Assembly (NCBI GenBank): GCA_008694505.1
Contig: VZDJ01000301.1
Location: forward strand, 5,761,081-5,825,080
DNA from: Cyanoderma ruficeps
Taxonomy: Eukaryota; Chordata; Aves; Passeriformes; Timaliidae
Reading direction: 5' to 3'
DNA length: 64,000 nucleotides
Notes under the pieces: model-generated
Seen by the model: the letters and a program-made list of their open reading frames with translations, nothing else
What the model was told of the DNA's origin: nothing
The model's database searches: none
Shown: positions 38,065 through 49,062 of the stretch, one piece after another
Layout of the letters: the number at the start of each line of letters is the position of its first letter
Numbering within the stretch: position 1 is the first letter of the stretch
Translations under genes and position numbers: made by a program

Positions 38065-41000
38065 CTGTTGGAATATATATAAATGGCAAAAGTGGATATG
38101 AGATAAAATCTGCTTCAATCAACCTTTTTCTTTCTTTTTTAACGTTTGTTAATTGTGATTTATGGGAATTCTGGTAGCAGGTAGCCAGCAGGAGAGTTTA
38201 CCTAGGGAAGCAATGGATACTTACACACATAAAATCTCTCTTAGTAATTTCATTCAAAGAGCAAATATTTTAGATCTTTCCCTCCAAAAAGTCAAAATAC
38301 CACCATCTGAAAAATATGAAAAATCAGAACATTTTTTCCTAAGTGAAGTATTTTGATATCTTTTCACAACATTGTTCCAGGTTTTTTACCAGTTCCCACA
38401 ATGTATCATTGGAGGTGCTGTGGGAACATTCCAAGAGCCATGTGGGAACAGTGTGGACGAGGCAAAACAATCTCAGTCCTCTATGCTGTTAATAAAAAAC
38501 AAAGAACTTGGGGATTCATGCTATAACATTTAGAACCTCCCGTGGTTTTTATTCTTCAAACACAAGGTAGCAGTTTTACAGTATCACCTAACACTACGTG
38601 ACCTGTTCTTTCTGCTGGGATTCAGCCACACAGGACACAGGGCTGCTCCTCAGCTTGGAGACAAGGAGGTAAGGAATACTCACTCCGTGGATCAGCCCAG
38701 TGCCAAGAGAGACAGGTGAGCAATGAGTGAAAACTTCCAGGGTCTCTTCACAGATGTGCCTGACATTTATCTCACACTGTACTCTGGTACACAAAATTCA
38801 AAGGAATGCACATTAGAGACCAGCCCCTGATGGTCTGCAGAGATCCTCGTGTTAATGTTCTCTCTTTACACTAAAAGTAGGCTTTTAGCTAAATGCCTTT
38901 GCAGTTCCCTTCCTGGGCACCTAAATGAATAAAAGGGTGATAATGGCCCTTTCATTATTTTAGGAATGTATTTACACCTCAAGGAAAGAGCTCTTGGGGG
39001 ACACAAAAAGACAGAGATGCCAGAGATAAACTGATAGGAAAATGTTTTGTGGATCATGTTTGAAATGAAAATATAAACTGCTATCATCTCCATCTTAAAA
39101 CTCAAAAATGGTAATGAGATTTAAAAATCAGTCAAACTTCATCCCTTCACGGTATCAAAATGTCTGTTCCCATAAGTTTTCAGGAAGAAACCTGCAGGAA
39201 AGTCCCTTGGACAATCAGGAACTGAGGAATTTGTTTCCATACATGAAATAATGGTTTCCTTTTGTGGCAAATATCGTCTCTTAAAACAAAACTTCAAGTG
39301 CATCAAGACACCAGCAACCTTGAGCCACCAGTCTGTTTAAAAATTTGGGGCTCTCTGACCGTAGCAATTTAAGAGGCATGCATTTTAAAGGAAAATTTAT
39401 ATTAAGTTTATCCTTTGTAATACATTAAATTTACTTGTGAATTATGGAGTGGTCAGGTTCTGGTCTCATATTCTTCTGGACTGTTTTCAGTGCAGCGTCC
39501 ATCAAGATGCAGCTTCTCAAGGCTAACAGAGGAACACAGGAAAATTTATCCTTTCAGGTGATCCTTCTTAATTTGGCATTTGATGATTGGAACAAAAAAA
39601 AAAGCCTTACAAAACAAAGAAAATTATGAAATCTGAAGTCAAAATTTAAAGCAATGCAAAACACTGAAATATGCCAGCATGTGATCTAAGTATCCTACAG
39701 AATTAGCATAGTGAGCATATGTTCATGTTCGAAGATAACAGACATTTTTGACAACCCTCCCTAAACTTAGCTCATCTGTGATTTACATATTTAAATATTC
39801 CCTTTTTTTTTTTTTTTTTTGGAATGAACTAAATCAGGGTCACCTTCATCATTTGTACAGAAATATACGCACAGCTTTCATTTATATAAATGTTTAACCG
39901 CAAATATTGCACCTCAATTTTTAAACAGTAAATCTGTATCCAATTGCTCATTTTCTTATCCAGTAATTTTTGTAATTGATAATTATATTTTCTTTCTCTC
40001 CATGTGTGCCAAAACTGTCTGCAGAAATGATACTTGAATCTCATTCCTCCACATCTGAGTTATTTGTTGGGTCTCTTTTTTGTCTTCTCAATAATCTTTT
40101 CTTATAAACTCCTTAGTAAACTCCTACAGGACAGCAGCAATCTAGCTGCTTTAAAGTTTTTATCAGAACTTCTTTATTTCCAGAAAAAAAAAATTTGGGA
40201 ACTCATAATTCTAGCACCAGGCATTTCTAATAAACATTTCTGACCAGCTTAGTATTAGCCATGATAAAGATAATTTGATGTGGACAGACAAAGAGGGCGA
40301 TCTAACAGCACAAATATCATCATTCCATTAAAAGCATGGATAAATGCCTAAAAACCCCAAATCACAGAATTATCTCAAAACATTTTGAAAGCATCTTAAA
40401 AATGCAGATTTTTTTTTTTCCTTTTAGATATGGTACCTGGGGGAACTGTGGCACTCATGAGAACAACACAGGAACATTCCCAATTTTACCTGAAACAGAT
40501 AGATTTTAAGTCACGCTTTCCTAAGCAGCCATGTGGTTTGCTGTGAGCAGTTACCAGGGCCTGATGTAACATTTCAGCTGTGACCATTTCTGTCTGATTT
40601 TTGGCTGGAACACAAAGCTGTATTTCCAAGCTGGCCTTTGCTGTAGACACATTTCCATCCAGAACAAGCTGATCCTTCTGGTTTACTCACCTCCAACAGC
40701 ACTCTGGAACAGGGGTCTGGCAGGGCTGTCTATGGATCTAAATCCTTCTTGGAATTGATGGGAAAAGTATCTTCTCTTTTTTTTTTCCCTTTTTTTTTCC
40801 CCAGGTGAGCTCTGATTAAGTTACGAAGTCAAAATTCCCCACCAAGATACAACAAATACTCCTATTAGCATGGGCAGATCTCACAGCATTTGTATGAGAA
40901 AAAGCTGGCCATCTAATGAGGTAAATGTTGGAGCTGTGTTTGTGTTCCACATGTAATTACCCTCCACAGGCCAGGCTTGCCAAGGGCACTGCTGTAGCTT

Positions 41001-41957
41001 TTTACAGCAGGTTATGTACTTACATTTTATATATGAATATCTAAAGCTACTTCAGGGCAATACTGGAGAATCAAACTGCACTAGTGGCTGTGCCAGTGGA
41101 TATGCAGCTTCCATGGCTTCACACAATGTTTTCTCTTTATTGGGAAGTTTTAAAAGCGCTGCATCCATTTTTTACACTTTGGCTACACCACTAAAAACCC
41201 CAGAATACAGCACAGAGTGTTCGAGAGCCTACATTAGCTCTGCTATCACTCGTGCTCTCGGTGAAGGAAATCCCCCAGGCCGTTTGTCAGTGTTATGAAG
41301 CTCCCACAGCGAGTGCAGCCAGCCACGGCATCCAATGTGCCCAGTGCTGGCTGTACCTGCCTCCCTGGAAGGGCTTGGGGCAGGGCAGGAGCTCATTACA
41401 GGGTTAGATGAGCATTTTAAGGCTTTTTGCTCAGTGCCTTGCACTGGCTGCTGGAGGCACTTCCACACTGCCAGCACTGGACAGGGATCAGTCTGATTCT
41501 TTCCCACTATGAATATTGGAAAATATACCAAAGCACATCCAAGTGTTGTGATATTAACTGCACCTTCTGCACATGCAATAACTGGGCTTTCAGGATAAAA
41601 TAACCCCTCTGTGCCTTTCCACTCCCTCCAGCTCCTGCCCCCCTCCACAGCAGAGCTCTTGACATTGCGAGTCTTCACCTCATCCCTCACCTGCCTCCGA
41701 TGCCATATTCTCTGTTGCCGCCCTGGTCTCCCCCAAAATGTGGGGCTCACAGAGGTGGCTGCCCTTGCTCTGAGGTGAGAGCACAGGCACCATTCACGGG
41801 GCAGCAACGCTGGGAAACAATTTCTCCTTGACAGCTGCCCCAGGGAAAACCCCTTCAGCTGAAAAGAGAGGGAGAAGGAGAGACAGGCACACAGGGGTTG
41901 GAAAAGCACAGGTTTTGCATTCAGTTTCCTGGGAAGGGGCATGTGCGGGTTCCAGAG
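38065..41957. other. non-coding stretch; presumed intron if the exon is real
   Basis: No exon or repeat is recognised. If the exon at 38001-38064 belongs to an active gene, this would be intron upstream of it on the minus strand. A T-run of about 18 bases lies near 39803. Open frames here are short. Confidence 0.45.
41229..41942 (-). other. long open frame, probably not a gene
   Basis: This is the longest open frame in the window: 237 codons from the first ATG (279 codons if a GTG within the adjacent CR1 relic is counted). It has no signal peptide, membrane segment, coiled coil or domain that I recognise, and its composition follows the locally G+C-rich DNA. The ATG has C at -3 and C at +4, a poor initiation context. 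It begins right beside a CR1 tail, so any transcript could have used the repeat, but nothing else supports coding. Confidence 0.1.
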
Positions 41958-42092
41958 AAGAATTATTGAATAATTAAGCTTGGAAAAAACACCTCTAAGG
42001 TCACCAAGTGGAGTTATCAACCTTACAGGACCAGGTCCACCACTAAACCATTTGCCTAAGCACCTCACCCATGCATTTTGTGAATTTATGTG
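41958..42092 (-). mobile_element. CR1 LINE 3' end
   Basis: The plus strand shows attaagcttggaaaaaacac, then ctctaaggtcaccaag, then aggtccaccactaaaccatt and tgcctaagcacctcaccc. This is the reverse complement of the 3' region of an avian CR1 subfamily (the ggttggaaaagacctctaagatcatcaag type). The element is on the minus strand, about 135 bases long, 5'-truncated and diverged. It belongs to a different subfamily from the copy at 7216-7425 and the same general type as the one at 54662. Confidence 0.85.
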
Positions 42093-44078
42093 GCACAGCT
42101 ACCAGAGAGGGAAATATTTCCCATCAGGGTGTACTGAACAATATTTGATATTCAGCAGTGTATAGCCCATGGTTTAAGGAGACAACATCATTAAAACCAG
42201 AGGTTTAGACTCAAATGAATGCTATACATTATAGGAGTGTCCCCAGTGAGACAGATGCAAAGGGCTGCACTGAGAAGGGGTTAAAATGTAGCCTGGATAA
42301 TGACCTTCTGCTGCTATTAATCTAGTGTATGGCACAGGAATACAGCGCATAAAGTTACGGATTTTCCTTTTCTATAATCCCAAAAGCAATAAAATGAGAT
42401 ATTTCCAAGCTTCCTGTGCTCACATAAATGAAAAAAAAAATTAAAAACAAAGACCTATATTTGAATTTCATTTTTTTTTTTCAGGTAGGCTTCAAATCTT
42501 AAAAGTGTAAAATAACAAACAATTATCTACCAAAAAAAAAAAGAACTGCCTTTCATTGTTCCCCTTTTCACTTAGGGCCAAAAGCCTGCTGATGTTTTCT
42601 TCATCTGCATCAAGTTAAGTTCAGGTGGGAGGCTGGGTTTATTTGCTCTCTTTTCTCCTAGGAAAGCTGACCTGGTTATTGAACACATCTCTGTGATAAA
42701 AAACTAAAATATAACTTCCTTGGTGCTGCTGTTTTCCCACAGATTTCCCCGTTCTGCCTTCCCAGGTTATCAAAATCTGCTCATATGAAAACCTTAAGTG
42801 GGATTGTGAAATGAAAGAAAAACCTTTGTCTCATTCCCCTGTTACAAAGACTAATTTAATTATTGTTTAATCTGATAAATAAGCAAGTATTCATTGAATA
42901 TCTAGTCACTAAATTGCCAAATAATTAGGTATTTGGCTTAATTAATTTAGTTGCTTTCAATCTCCAGTCTTCATTTCTCTGCAAGAGAAATATCATAGTC
43001 TTCATCCTTTATCTACTAAATATTAGACACTTTGATGCTTGCCTGGTGCCACCCTATGTTCAGTGTAGGGTTTTATTACAGAAGGATAAATTGGGGCTTG
43101 CAAATATAAAATCTCCCAGGTTGCCCTCGGGTAAGGGTAATACTTAAATGCAGGAGTTGTTATAATGAATCTGATAATTATACCGTACACAAAAGGCAGG
43201 TTGGTGGAGGATGCTGCAGGAGTGCCAGAAATGCAGAGCTGGGTTTTACCTGCAAGGGCAGGGAAAGGTTAACTCTTGTCTGGCTGAATTCAGATTCGCC
43301 ACAGTGAGCTGAAGAACAGGCAGCTTCCCTCCTGACACACTCACTCTGTAAACACCAACAGTTGGACCAACTTCAAAGCTGGCTCTTTTAAGCCTTAAAT
43401 ATATGTTTATGCAAGCAGCCACCATTTCCTGCACTAGGTGGGAAATGCTGCAAATGTGAGTTGAAAAAAACAGCAAAAGCTCTTGCAGTTGTGCCAGCAA
43501 CAGACACTTTTCAGCAGGCGTTTGATGGAGCTTTCAAGTCTCATTGGTGCTGTATTTCCATGTTTTGAGGTTCCAGCAAAGTGATCAAAATATGTATATT
43601 ACCTCACTTAAAAACAAAGCAAAACAAAGAAAAAAAATTAAAACGAAAACACTAAACACGTCGAGTAGTTTGCATTTGCAGCAAATTACGATTCATGATA
43701 TTCCTCCCTTTGTTTTGTTCACTTTCTGGCTTCTGAAGAGTAGGCATGCTGCTGCCTCAGTAATATTTACAGCACATGGTAAAACTGATTTCTCTGTGAT
43801 CAAAATCCCTCATTTTTTACTTCCCTGCTTATTCTTAAACACAATATTGCTCTCAGTTAGGCTGCATAATAAAAGCATGTCTAATAACAGCGACTTCTTG
43901 TTTGTGTTCCTCACATCACTGACATTTAGAGAATTATTTTACAATGGCATAATGGGGTTCATAGAACATTTTCAATAACAGAAGATGGTCACAGTTTCAC
44001 TCCTACCTAGTAATTCTACTGCATTATACATTAATTATGCCTTAATTAGAAAATTAAATCAACTGGAGTAACAGACTA
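42093..44078. other. non-coding stretch, nothing recognised
   Basis: AT-rich unique-looking sequence with short A and T runs near 42430-42540. A 144-codon plus-strand open frame at 43544-43978 matches no family and lies in AT-rich DNA without splice context. Confidence 0.5.
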
Positions 44079-44646
44079 TGCAGTGCTTTTGCCTGGGATA
44101 AAGCTAATTTTCCTCATAGAGCCAACATGGGGCTGTGTTTTGGATTCCTGCTGGAAAGTGTTGATAGCACAGGGATGTTTTAGTTTTGGCTGAGCAGCAT
44201 TTGCACTCTCAGGTCCTTTTCTGCTCCTCATCCCCTCCAGCAGCAAAGGGGCTGGAGGGCACAAGGATTTGGGAGAGGACACAGCTGGGACAGCTGACCC
44301 CAGCTGACATAAAGGTGTCCCATACTTGAGGGTGTCGTGCTCAGCTGGGGAGAAGCAGCAAGGGGACACATTCAGAGTGATGGTTTTGTCCCCAAGCCAC
44401 CCTCAGGGATGATGGAGCCCAGCTTGCCTGGGGATGGCTGCACACCTGCCTGGACATGGGAAGTGGGGAATTAATTCCATGTTTTGATTTGCACTGTGTG
44501 CTATTATTTTTCTCTACTAAACTGTCTTTATCTCAACCCACGTGTTTTGTCCCTGTTACTTTTCTGATTCTCTCCTCAGCCTCGCTGGGGAACAGTGAGC
44601 AGAGGATCTGTGAAACTGAGCTGCTGGCTGGGCTTGAACCATGACA
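44079..44646 (+). mobile_element. solo LTR of an avian ERVL-type endogenous retrovirus
   Basis: About 568 bases align by eye, from end to end, with the LTR known from avian ERVL elements. Recognisable landmarks in order are ttttgcctgggataaagc, tggggctgtgttttgga, agcacagggatgttttag, gacagctgaccccagctgac, gatggagcccagcttgcctg and gaacacctg-like text. Then come tactaaactgtctttatctc and the closing caaccatgaca-type terminus. No gag, pol or env sequence adjoins it, so the internal region was lost by LTR-LTR recombination. The stretch that carries the TATA box in related LTRs appears deleted (gctcag runs directly into ctgggg near 44340). Candidate 5-bp target duplications are imperfect (ctatg before, ccatg after), and the exact 5' edge is uncertain by a few bases. 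The orientation is plus. The element is inert as a virus. Confidence 0.88.
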
Positions 44647-44675
44647 CCATGAAAAAGTGATCCTTTCTGGAAACA

Positions 44676-44735
44676 CAGCCTGAGTATTTCCGTCTGTAAA
44701 AGGGGCAAGATCAATATTTAATTACCTCATGAGGA
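44676..44735 (+). mobile_element. MIR-like SINE relic next to the LTR
   Basis: The text cagcctgagtatttccgtct, followed by gtaaaaggggcaag and atttaattacctcatgagg, matches the MIR core and downstream region (cctcagtttcctcatctgtaaaatgggg, then the tacctcat block). It starts 30 bases after the LTR end, so the LTR may have inserted into or next to the older SINE. No 5' half was found on the other side of the LTR. Confidence 0.6.
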
Positions 44736-46740
44736 GCTGGGAGAGCTGCCTAAGGATGCCGTGCAAAGGGCCACTGACCAGTTAAAGAGAGAGCAAACCC
44801 TGTTCTTATTTAAGATGTGTCAACGCCTCAGTATGAAGGTGTGACTTGTGCCTGTGGGACACCCCCCCTGGGGGCAGAGGTTAAGCAGTGACACTCTGCA
44901 TGGCCTTGCACAGCTTGAGGAGAGGTGTGAACACGGGGCACAGGTGTGGTGTTAAACCACACTCCTCCTGCACTGCAGCACCAGCGCTGGCAGACGTGCC
45001 ACGAGTCACCCAAAGCTTCTGTTGTAACTTCATTCTGCTGGCAGGACCTACCTTGAAATGAATTTCTGGAATAATTCCAGATGTGTCACAGAGTGATGCA
45101 CATAAGAATTGGAAACAAAGCATTTACTGAGCTACATGGTTTATACCCTGCTTTGTGTCCATAAACTAAGTGAATTATTTCTTATGTGCTAAAAACGTTC
45201 AGTTTGTCTTAGATGCTGTACACACAGCAGAGTAAGACATTATTTGAAACAAAATAAAAAATATTTATACATATCACATTTATATACATTTTGAGTTTCT
45301 TCTCTTCCTTCTTTGAAATTGTGGTTTATATTTGCAGTTGAAACATTATGCTAAATTCTCCTTGGCACACAAACTCATATCCTTTTACAAGTCAGTTGGC
45401 TGCCTTATAGTGCATCACTGTATTGGAAAATCACAGCTGGTGAGAACTGGCACATCATGGAAAAATACAGAGCATTTTACAGATATTTTAAATTCTGAAG
45501 TGGGCAGTTGGGGAAGGACAGTGGAGAACCCTTGTCAAGCAAAAACTGCAGAAATGCAGAAACTCCTCTGCACCAAGAAACTCTGGTAGCTCAAGAATCC
45601 TGCCTGCAGACAGTGTGCTTTAAACCCCCACTGATAAATCAGTGTGAAACCCGGCCAGATCTGAAGGAAAGCCTCACCTTGGCATGCAGTGATCATCCTC
45701 CTGCTCCATATTCATATACTGTGAAAACTTCAAGGCACTTCCATGTGTGACACACTTAGGGCACACTCCAGGAGCACTGGTGGGCAAGGACTTCTTGTCA
45801 CAGTGCATCTCATAGCAGATGGAATTTGAAGCATTTAACATCTAACAGGAGATACGGTGGAGTTACCTGTGCATGAAAAACCTGAAATAAGTGACAAAGC
45901 AAAATATCAGCCAAAGTCTGGGCAGAAGCATAAAAACTGAAACAAAGAAGGACAGCATCTGGTCTGTATTGTAAGAAGTCAATATTCTCTAGTGCTATTT
46001 CTTAGTGAAAATTAGCAGTTAAATTGTGCTTGGAAGAGAAGTGAGATGATCAGGAGCCTGGTAGGAAAAGGCAGAAGTGTTGGCTGTCAATTCTTCCAGT
46101 CCTGTCCTTCCTACGGCCAGCAGTGGCACTACCAACACCAGAAGGTAAAATCTTGACTCTGGCAATGCAGTCTAGAAAGACTGGGCTGGTTGCATCTGTG
46201 TAAAAACTATTATGAGACCAAAGGCTCAATAAATTGACCATTTTTGGAGAAGCCATCTTCATTCACACAACGCCCGATGGCCACTCTGCAGATCCACACA
46301 AGGACACGTGGTCATTGGCCTGGAATTCAGCCTCCCTCCCCAGCAAAATTAAGCTTGGAAACCACCAAGATTTATGAGGACGCCTCAATGAATTTTTGGC
46401 AGAGTTTATTTTAAAAAGAGGTCCCTGGCATTGCTAAGCAGTAAAGCAAAGCTTCGTTGGCATTAAAGGTAAACTGCTGTGTGCCCAGGTCGCCAAGAAG
46501 ACCAAGAACATCCCAGGTCATAAGTCAGCCACCTTTGGGCCAAGTAATGACCTCCAAAGAGACAAAATCATGAACTGCCTCTGACAGAGCTCATGGCAGC
46601 TTTTCACAGCCACCAGGATCAGGACACTGCTGTCTGTACAGTCATGTTCTGTCCTGTTGGACAGAGAATTTTAGTATGGAAACCCTTTCCTTCAGCAGAA
46701 AAGGCCCTGGAAACAGAAACATGCATGTGGACCATCCATG
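44736..46740. other. non-coding stretch, nothing recognised
   Basis: No gene is recognised. A minus-strand exon-like 41-nt segment at 45678-45718 was considered and set aside. Open frames are under 90 codons. Confidence 0.5.
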
Positions 46741-47980
46741 TTTAGAACAGTTAATCATGACTGATCCTCACACAATGAACAGTAAATAAGAGTTATTATT
46801 AATAATGAACAATAAGACTGAATTATAATGGTGTGTTTATTAGGCTATCAATAATTAACAGGGATTTGCCATTTATTGTAAATACTGTTGCTCTTTCTGT
46901 TGCAGCTTTGGATGGCACAATTTATATGGTAATTGTATATGAAACAGCACCAATTACAGCATGGCTATTACAATAGGGTAGAAACAAATGATGACTTTAT
47001 CAGTTTTGTTAACTTTTTCATTTTATTCACTTTCAGCACAGCCTGCAATGTAAATATGATCTAGAGAAGGGAATAAAGAAGTTTTGTGCAAGTGTAATAA
47101 CTATGGTTGGTAATTTAACTTCCCCCAGGCAATCACATGGCAGAAATAAATACAATGGGACACAAATGAAGGCAGACATGGTGTGGAAAAAAGGGTATTA
47201 GGGTTTGTTAGCTAAAAATGCCACTAGTTGAAGTTTGTATTTTTAATTATGGCTTTACCTGAAGAGAATTGCCACTAAGCTGTCCACGGCATTTAACAGA
47301 ATCTTGAAAATGTCAGGAAACACAGCCCATCTTTAAAAATATTTAAAAACAATTCTACAATCCTGTCAGAATCTGCAGCTTTGATATTAATAATCAGTGT
47401 TTTCAGAACTGCCTTAGATGAACCTGGGTGGCACACAGATGGCAAGTCATTTACATGATAAAAAGGAGAACTGGCCCATCTCTGGATCCCCAGGGGGTGC
47501 CGTGACCCATTAGCAGAGGAAAGGCGACCTTTACTGAATAATAATCGAGAACTATTACTAAGATAATTACAAAACCAATTGACTGCCAGAAGGCCTAGAC
47601 CTTGGCTCTCCAATTTATATCACAACTGCTGGTTATCTGTACAGAAAAAAAGACAGGCCTAGGGTTCACAAACACCATAACCTCAACATCTGCCTGCCAT
47701 CTAAAGATAATGATCTGCTATTAATTAATTTGAACAGTGGAGTCATTGCAGAGGTAAACTGCATCACAAATCAGACACTTAACATAACCTGAAGTTATCA
47801 TGTTTCCATCCAGCCTGTATCGACAGGAAAAATGCTCCCAGGTAAATTAAACTGTTGCAGGTCACAACATGAAAATGAATTAAGTTAATTCTCTTTAACA
47901 GGGAACATGATTGCGACTCTGCGCTGGATTCTGTACCAGTTAACATGATAAAAGCTTTTTAAAAAATGTTTTGCAAAATG
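46741..47980. other. AT-rich block with possible conserved non-coding character
   Basis: This stretch is rich in attaat, caatta and taataatt motifs with little simple repeat, which is the look of vertebrate conserved enhancers with homeodomain-type sites. It contains the RT relic at 47290-47640. Conservation cannot be shown from one sequence, so this is an impression only. Confidence 0.25.
47290..47640 (-). mobile_element. degraded LINE reverse-transcriptase relic
   Basis: On the minus strand the frame reads KLESQGLGLLAVNWFCNYLS, which fits the NWF-SYLSNR segment of LINE reverse transcriptases. It is followed by a RLSSANGSRH-like block, then HVNDLPSVCHPGSS, matching the Y-NDLP segment, and SKAVLKTLII where the FADDT active site should be. 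Between them the GVPQGS and LGPLLF motifs are recognisable only across frameshifts (ggg cca gtt ctc ctt ttt gives GPVLLF in a neighbouring frame). The catalytic aspartates are lost and a stop lies just upstream of KLESQ. The motif order and spacing make RT ancestry convincing. The clade is uncertain: NDLPSVC is closer to L2- or Jockey-like LINEs than to avian CR1. The open frame of about 100 codons is not a gene. Confidence 0.7.
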
Positions 47981-49004
47981 CTCCTCTCGTATAATTTCAT
48001 AGTGCACACATCTGCAACTGCTTTTACAGTTTCCCTCCTCTGCAGAAAGGAGGAGACAGAGGTTATTGGCCTTTGTTAATTTTCAAAAGAGGGATTTCAG
48101 GGAACAAAACTATTGAAGGGTGTTTGTGGTTCTCTGCGGGGGGAAATCCTGGGCAGCGATAAAATCCATGTAAGATTCTCCTGGGCTTCTCCCATGTCTT
48201 CTACAGGCATATGAGATATAAAAAATACAGTCAACACACCATATGTGTTGCTGATTGGATTTCCAAAATTATCCTTCCTTACATGTGAAGGATATTTTGA
48301 AGCAGCTTTCAAAAGCAGAAGGATTTAACAACTTAGTGCCAAGTTTCACACCTGGGAACTGATATTTAGGAATGTAGAACATCAGAAATACCTGGAACTC
48401 TAGAAAATCATAGCTAGACTTCCTCCTTATGATGGAAACAGCTGAAATTACTGTGACAAATGCTTTGGATAAAATGTTCTTTCACCTAAAACCTGCTTCT
48501 TGATTTTCAACTCCTCTACTGAGTCCCATAGTTGGGATTCTTTGAGGACTCTCCACTAAAAGGAGTGTTACATGTAGTCATTCTTCAAGGGAGATAATTT
48601 AAATCACAGCATGAAATTTATATAAAATTCAATTCACATTTGAGACCTGTAGTAAAAAAGAGCTGCCAACACTGACAGAATGCTTGTTCTGCATGACGGA
48701 AATGCTAATAGAGACAATTTCATACCCAAGAAGTACCTATATAATGGCATGTGGTGGAAAAAGGAGATAATGCACTCAGTTTACAATGAGATGTGGGAGT
48801 TAGGATTCAAATTAATGAAGAGTTTAAAAAAAAATTCACTGCACTCTCAGGTGAACCATCTACCACCAAATTCAAACATGTGAGACAACTGGGACCTGAG
48901 GATATTTGCTCTAAACTTCAGGAGTCCCACCAGCTTTTATGGGTCACACCCATAAAATGGCTTGGTTTGGGATTGAAGGTTTAGATTGGTCAGGATTGTT
49001 TGAT

Positions 49005-49062
49005 TTATAATTATAATTATAATTATAATTATAATTATAATTATAATTATAATTATAATTAT
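49005..49062. repeat. (ATAATT)n microsatellite
   Basis: About 58 bases are a near-perfect hexanucleotide array, roughly nine to ten units. The ten-base phase aattataatt is its own reverse complement, so the array can extrude hairpins on either strand. Confidence 0.97.

Noticed and set aside
45678..45718. Minus-strand 41-nt exon-like segment between ttttcacag and AAG|gtgagg
   Set aside because: The donor is good, but the acceptor has a weak pyrimidine tract and the peptide matches nothing I know. Chance is the simpler reading.
46890..46975. Plus-strand acceptor ctctttctgttgcag followed by a 22-codon open frame ending in TAG
   Set aside because: Too short to judge, with no family match and no upstream exon. 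The AT-rich context favours chance or regulatory DNA.
47293..47613. The RT relic as a live coding sequence
   Set aside because: The listed start is a TTG, an in-frame stop lies just upstream, RT motifs are spread over different frames and the active site is lost.
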